From: Candidatus Peribacteria bacterium RIFOXYB1_FULL_54_35
GTDB lineage: Bacteria; Patescibacteriota; Gracilibacteria; Peribacterales; Peribacteraceae
DNA length: 64,000 nucleotides
Assembly (NCBI GenBank): GCA_001787755.1
Contig: MFYJ01000013.1
Location: 62,001 to 126,000, forward strand
Direction: 5' to 3'
Shown here: positions 60,924 through 64,000 of the stretch, piece by piece
Layout of the letters: each line of letters begins with the position of its first letter
Position numbering within the stretch: position 1 is the stretch's first letter
Program-made: the position numbers and the translations under genes
Notes under the pieces: model-generated
Seen by the model: the letters and a program-made list of their open reading frames with translations, nothing else
Databases searched by the model: none
What the model was told of the DNA's origin: nothing

Positions 60924-61871
60924 CTACCGCCTCAGAGGCCCAATTTCCATGAGGCGTGATGGCATGATGCGCAGTTTCGTGAGAGGGACATTGATGAAGA
61001 AGATACCGAACGCCATGAGTCCCAGGCTCGCCAGCTGCGTGGGGCTCACCTGCTCACCCAGGAATGCAACTGCCATGAGGATCCCAATGCCCGGAGCCGA
61101 GGCGACGATGATCCCCGCATCGAGAGTGGAGATCTTCGCGAGCGCACGGAAGTACAGGAAGTACGGGAGAATGTAGCTCACGATGGCCAGCCCCAGCACC
61201 AGCCAGATACTTGGGGGATTACGCAGCATCTGGAATGTCTCTGGTTCAGTGAGAGCAATGATGATCCCGATAACCACCAGGCTGAGGAATGTGCGCACGA
61301 GGACCACGGAATCGAGGTGACGGTGCCTCACATACTTCTTGTGGAGCGTCGTCGTGAGCGCGCTGGCAAGGGAGGAGAAGAGGATGAGAGGAGCACCCAA
61401 ACTCAGCTCCGCATGGAAAACATCCTTCCAGAGCAGCACCACTGTGCCTGCAAGAAGAAAAGCTGCTCCCACGAACATGTTGCGATTGAACTTCTCCTGC
61501 AGCATGCACACCGCGAACATGACGATGAAGAGCGGTGAGAGGCTCGAGATGAGCACTGCCTCCGATGCCTGCACAAAGCGCAGGCCATTGAGGAACAGTA
61601 TGGGTGCGAGAATGCCACCTGTGAGAGTCGTGAGCAGCGTCCCTTTAATGTCCCTTCTGTCCATCTCCCACTTCTCCCCCGCCTCCAGAAGCATGAACTC
61701 ATGCAGAGCCAGTACGATGGCCATCACGAGGAGCGCAAGGAAGTACATGCCGAGAGGTGTCCACTCCTCCTTCAGGAGCAGCTTCGTGAAGACGGGGTTC
61801 GTCTGGGAGAGGATGACAGCGAACAGAATACCTGCGAGCGCCACTCTGTTCGTTTTTCGTATGAGGAACAC
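60924..61871 (-). CDS. EamA/DMT family permease
   Basis: 315 aa starting at GTG 61871, with ten hydrophobic helices in two EamA repeats. The first repeat ends with SLSPLFIVMFAVCMLQEKFNRNMFVGAAFLLAGTVVLL; the second ends with ASAPGIGILMAVAFLGEQVSPTQLASLGLMAFGIFFI. Both have the conserved late Glu (QEK, GEQ). It is an inner-membrane exporter or permease of unknown substrate. The start is fixed by TTGCAT/TACGAT, 9 bases upstream. In-frame codons upstream would read into a MITE-like element. Confidence 0.85.
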   Translation of the reverse strand: MFLIRKTNRVALAGILFAVILSQTNPVFTKLLLKEEWTPLGMYFLALLVMAIVLALHEFMLLEAGEKWEMDRRDIKGTLLTTLTGGILAPILFLNGLRFVQASEAVLISSLSPLFIVMFAVCMLQEKFNRNMFVGAAFLLAGTVVLLWKDVFHAELSLGAPLILFSSLASALTTTLHKKYVRHRHLDSVVLVRTFLSLVVIGIIIALTEPETFQMLRNPPSIWLVLGLAIVSYILPYFLYFRALAKISTLDAGIIVASAPGIGILMAVAFLGEQVSPTQLASLGLMAFGIFFINVPLTKLRIMPSRLMEIGPLRR

Positions 61872-61880
61872 AGTGGAGTG

Positions 61881-61908
61881 ATCGTAGCAGCGACTGCAGA
61901 GAATGCAA
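61881..61908 (-). promoter_or_regulatory. promoter of the EamA permease
   Basis: Minus-strand TTGCAT (61903-61908), a 16-base spacer and TACGAT (61881-61886), 9 bases before GTG 61871. Confidence 0.5.
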
Positions 61909-61918
61909 AAGCTTCTCG

Positions 61919-62084
61919 ACACGGCGCCGTTTCCAATCGAACTTTCACCCGACTCCGCAGGAGGCCACGGCCGTAAGGCCGTGCCTGCACGCCGGAGTGC
62001 GTTTCGGCACGCAGGCGTGGAGCTTCACTGGCTCTGCGCAGCCGTTATCGCAGCAATGATGTTCACCGACAAACGACGCCGTGT
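61919..62084 (+). mobile_element. MITE-like element, copy 2
   Basis: 166 bp with ends ACACGGCGCCGTTT and AAACGACGCCGTGT (13 of 14 inverted) and a perfect 4-bp flanking duplication CTCG (61915-61918, 62085-62088). It matches the reverse complement of 53494-53624 except for about 35 extra bases forming an additional hairpin. No transposase is encoded. Confidence 0.8.
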
Positions 62085-62217
62085 CTCGCGCAGCATACGT
62101 GGGTTTCCTCTGCTTGGCTGAGGAGCACACAGCACAGGAGACTGACCGCCTCTTAGGAAAGCTCTGTAAAACTAATCAGCATGGTGAGCTTGCCGAACTG
62201 CTGCAGCCACCCAATAG

Positions 62218-62305
62218 CACGTCATCCCGAGCTGTCATCCTGAGCGTAGTCGAAGGACGAGGGACGACGTGCACGCCATGGTTCGGCTCCGCTCACCATG
62301 ACGTG
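62218..62305 (+). repeat. composite interspersed repeat, copy 3
   Basis: The ends CACGTCAT and ATGACGTG are perfectly inverted; inside are CCTGAGC...TCGAAGGACGA units. Same family as 7423-7515 and 43368-43493, here not next to a regulator. Confidence 0.7.
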
Positions 62306-62329
62306 CTTCCATAATTCCTCAGAACTTCC

Positions 62330-62836
62330 TCAGCTCCTGCGCCTCAGGATCCAGCTCAACCAGCTCCGGTTCTTCACCCTCTGCCCTCCTGCAGGAGTAC
62401 CCCCCTGCTCCCTGTCTGCCTCAATGACGGGTGCAGCACGCTCAGCACCGTCTTCTTTAGCATCACTCAAATCAAGCTTTTTTGCTGTTCCAATGACCAG
62501 ACGGTAGATGCTGTTCCTCGTGTGCAACCAGTAGGAACCGTCACTCATCCTGTCAATCCGCAGAATGGAAGAGGTGTGGTTTGACCGGTCTGCATCTGGG
62601 GGACGCACGTACAGTGCACACCCCTTGCCCGCTCTGCCTTGTATGTTTAACTGCCCACTTGCCACTTTCCCGTTGAAATCAAATGAAACTGCCAGGGATT
62701 CCCCGGTCGCAGGATCAATTTTCCCCATGGTCACATCAGTGCCGACTCCGACGCCGGGGATTTCTTCGAGATCCCCCTCCACAACCGTGGGGAGAGAAAA
62801 TTCCTGACTGGGTTCTCCTTCTGCTGCTTGTGTCAT
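62330..62836 (-). CDS. hypothetical protein, 168 aa
   Basis: 168 aa from ATG 62836, placed by a perfect TATAAT (62847-62852) 10 bases upstream. The N-terminal 30 residues are acidic and disordered-looking. The middle (about 35-120) alternates short strands (LAVSFDFNGKVASGQLNIQG, CALYVRPPD, SYWLHTRNSIYRLVIG), like a small beta-barrel. A charged tail ends in WLSWILRRRS. No signal peptide. The family is unknown. Confidence 0.65.
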   Translation of the reverse strand: MTQAAEGEPSQEFSLPTVVEGDLEEIPGVGVGTDVTMGKIDPATGESLAVSFDFNGKVASGQLNIQGRAGKGCALYVRPPDADRSNHTSSILRIDRMSDGSYWLHTRNSIYRLVIGTAKKLDLSDAKEDGAERAAPVIEADREQGGTPAGGQRVKNRSWLSWILRRRS

Positions 62837-62952
62837 TTCAATGAATATTATAGCACATTTTTCGCATTGATGGAACATCCGATGGCAGAGACGCACGGTA
62901 ACTGCCCACCGACTGCGCACTGGTATCGCAATTCGCGCTGAAGCCCCCTCCC

Positions 62953-63017
62953 AAATGCTGCTGCATTTGCCCCTCCCCCGGAACGGGGGAGGGGCAGCGA
63001 GTCCGCCCGGGGCGGAC
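62953..63017. repeat. three consecutive hairpins
   Basis: AAATGC-TGCT-GCATTT (62953-62968); a 12-bp stem with arms GCCCCTCCCCCG (62969-62980) and CGGGGGAGGGGC (62984-62995), loop GAA; GTCCGCC-CGG-GGCGGAC (63001-63017). Dense palindromic DNA between two divergent genes. Confidence 0.65.
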
Positions 63018-63087
63018 GAGCGGGGAGAGGGCGCAATTCCGGGAGCAGAGAATTCGTGAGGTCAGTGAGCAGTAACGACGCACGCAA

Positions 63088-63116
63088 TTGCCCAAAATGG
63101 CAAAATACGCTAAAAT
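63088..63116 (+). promoter_or_regulatory. promoter of the last gene
   Basis: TTGCCC (63088-63093), a 17-base spacer and TAAAAT (63111-63116), 9 bases before ATG 63126. Confidence 0.55.
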
Positions 63117-63125
63117 AATAGGATA

Positions 63126-64000
63126 ATGCGAAAAAGACACATTGCTCTCCGTTCTCCCTTCAGACGACCGGGTTTCGCTCTCACTGCGTTCGTACTCTCC
63201 GTGACGTTGACGAGTGTCGCTGCCATGCAGGCAGGAACAGAGGAACGAGCATGGCTCCTCGCACAGACTGCGTGCGGCAATGGTATCTGCGAGGCAGGCG
63301 AAGACACCCCCCTGTGCCCCCCCTGCCTCGAGGGCATGCCTCCGGAGTTCTGCCAGTGCGTGCCAATCTGTGAGCTGGACTGCACGCTGGAAGAGGATGC
63401 GCCTATCGTGATTCCCCCGGACCCCTGCACAAATCTCTTCTGCCCCTACGGCTGCATGAACGGGCAGTGCCTCCCGAACCCCGCAAGCGAAGACCTCTGC
63501 AAAGGCAAATTCTGCACGTACGGTTGCGTGAACGGCCTGTGTCTCCCCCCTCCCGCCATACCCTGCGACCCGTACATCTGCGCAGACGGATCGCAGCGAC
63601 CACGATGTGCCGGGGATGGCAAACCCATCAACTACTTTGGGGATCCCTGCACGACGGGACACACATTCTGCCATTCGTCTGCCGAGTGCGACGCAGGGAA
63701 AACCTGCACGGTGGAACTGGGTGACTGCCTGAGTGATCCCTCCTGCCCCGGGTGCGACGTGTGCGTGGGAACCTGCATTCTCACAGAGCAGGTGCAGGTA
63801 CAGCAGTCCAGCTCTTCCCAGACACCAGAGGAGAGTGCGATCACCGCACACCGTTCACAGAAACTGCTCCCCGAACCGGCAAAGAACTGGTTCCCTGATA
63901 CGGACCCTCAAAGTGAAACCGGGAAAGCCGCGAACCTCCTGCGCGACGCCAAGGTCATCAGCGGCTACCCCGATGGCACGTTCCGCGAGAGCAACCCGGT
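63126..64000 (+). CDS. secreted Cys-rich SLH protein, cut by window end
   Basis: Open from ATG 63126 to the last base (291 codons visible). The N-terminus is a twin-Arg-containing basic stretch and a hydrophobic core (FALTAFVLSVTLTSVAAMQA), so a signal peptide. Residues 50-230 hold many Cys in small knots: an ACGNGICEAGEDTPLCPPC segment like eukaryote-type Cys-rich repeats, then two copies of 'C-x3-FC-x-YGC-x-NG-x-CLP'. A Ser-rich linker follows, and the visible end is the start of an SLH motif (WFPDTD...AKVISGYPDGTFRESNP). Likely a surface protein stabilised by disulfides. The -10 is 9 bases before the ATG. Confidence 0.8.
   Translation, partial: MRKRHIALRSPFRRPGFALTAFVLSVTLTSVAAMQAGTEERAWLLAQTACGNGICEAGEDTPLCPPCLEGMPPEFCQCVPICELDCTLEEDAPIVIPPDPCTNLFCPYGCMNGQCLPNPASEDLCKGKFCTYGCVNGLCLPPPAIPCDPYICADGSQRPRCAGDGKPINYFGDPCTTGHTFCHSSAECDAGKTCTVELGDCLSDPSCPGCDVCVGTCILTEQVQVQQSSSSQTPEESAITAHRSQKLLPEPAKNWFPDTDPQSETGKAANLLRDAKVISGYPDGTFRESNP

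Noticed and set aside
61903-62121. 72-codon frame across the second MITE-like element
   Set aside because: It is produced by the repeat itself; the same peptide appears in the other copy at 53.5 kb, and no start signal is present.

Overview
This 64 kb window looks like a chromosomal piece of a Patescibacteria (CPR) bacterium, most likely of the Peribacteria/Peregrinibacteria group. The reasons are small mostly monocistronic genes, several TrmB-like regulators, SLH-domain surface proteins, almost no Shine-Dalgarno sites, and many copies of a short CCCTGAGC...TCGAAGGG palindrome. TGA acts as a normal stop at many gene ends, which argues against the UGA=Gly relatives (Gracilibacteria, Absconditabacteria). 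The lineage is an inference: the window holds no rRNA.

Layout. 1-5.2 kb: the tail of a cut gene, tRNA-Asn, an SLH surface gene between two copies of a 64-aa membrane protein (the block is bounded by a 25-bp direct repeat of the tRNA 3' end), a predicted HExxH metallopeptidase and small genes. 5.4-7.4 kb: an MFS transporter and a TrmB-like regulator. 7.7-50.2 kb: the centre of the window, a same-strand array of 21 paralogous cysteine-rich proteins of about 550-570 aa. The array is interrupted by two glycosyltransferase-type genes, a 73-aa gene, two more TrmB-like regulators and a small EamA permease. 50.3-64 kb: a TraG/VirD4-like ATPase, a ZIP metal transporter, PgpA, a coiled-coil protein, a strongly structured non-coding stretch ending in an intrinsic terminator, Ogt, a small membrane protein, an O-antigen-ligase-like polymerase divergent from an SLH protein, an EamA permease, a small unknown gene, and an SLH protein cut by the window end.

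Array proteins share one plan, and the entries use these labels. The N-terminal module has site N1 (CxxC plus CPxC, about residues 5-55) and site N2 (CDxC plus YCxxCWW, about 70-105). Then come two Cys-rich repeat blocks, each closed by a hinge of the type 'LRNKxYCIxN...EEY', then a conserved EWGxFFP...YNET linker. The C-terminal module has C1 (CxxC plus CPxC) and C2 (CxKC plus YCxxCYL). The two end modules align with each other, so they are probably duplicated zinc modules. They have decayed reciprocally: N1 and C2 are nearly always intact, while N2 and C1 are mostly lost, and the cysteines of one site tend to be lost together. No signal peptides are visible, so the proteins are probably cytoplasmic. 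Their function is unknown to me.

Expression and turnover. About 25 genes have a -10-like hexamer only 6-10 bases before the start codon, so leaderless transcription seems to be the rule. Genes are separated by large stem-loops built from short degenerate words, with five different vocabularies. The array shows signs of active turnover: a 166-bp identical repeat, orphan 3'-end tails of deleted paralogs, and small palindromes inserted in frame into coding sequence. Two copies of a MITE-like element with inverted ends lie at 53.5 and 61.9 kb, and one of them appears to supply the -35 box of pgpA.
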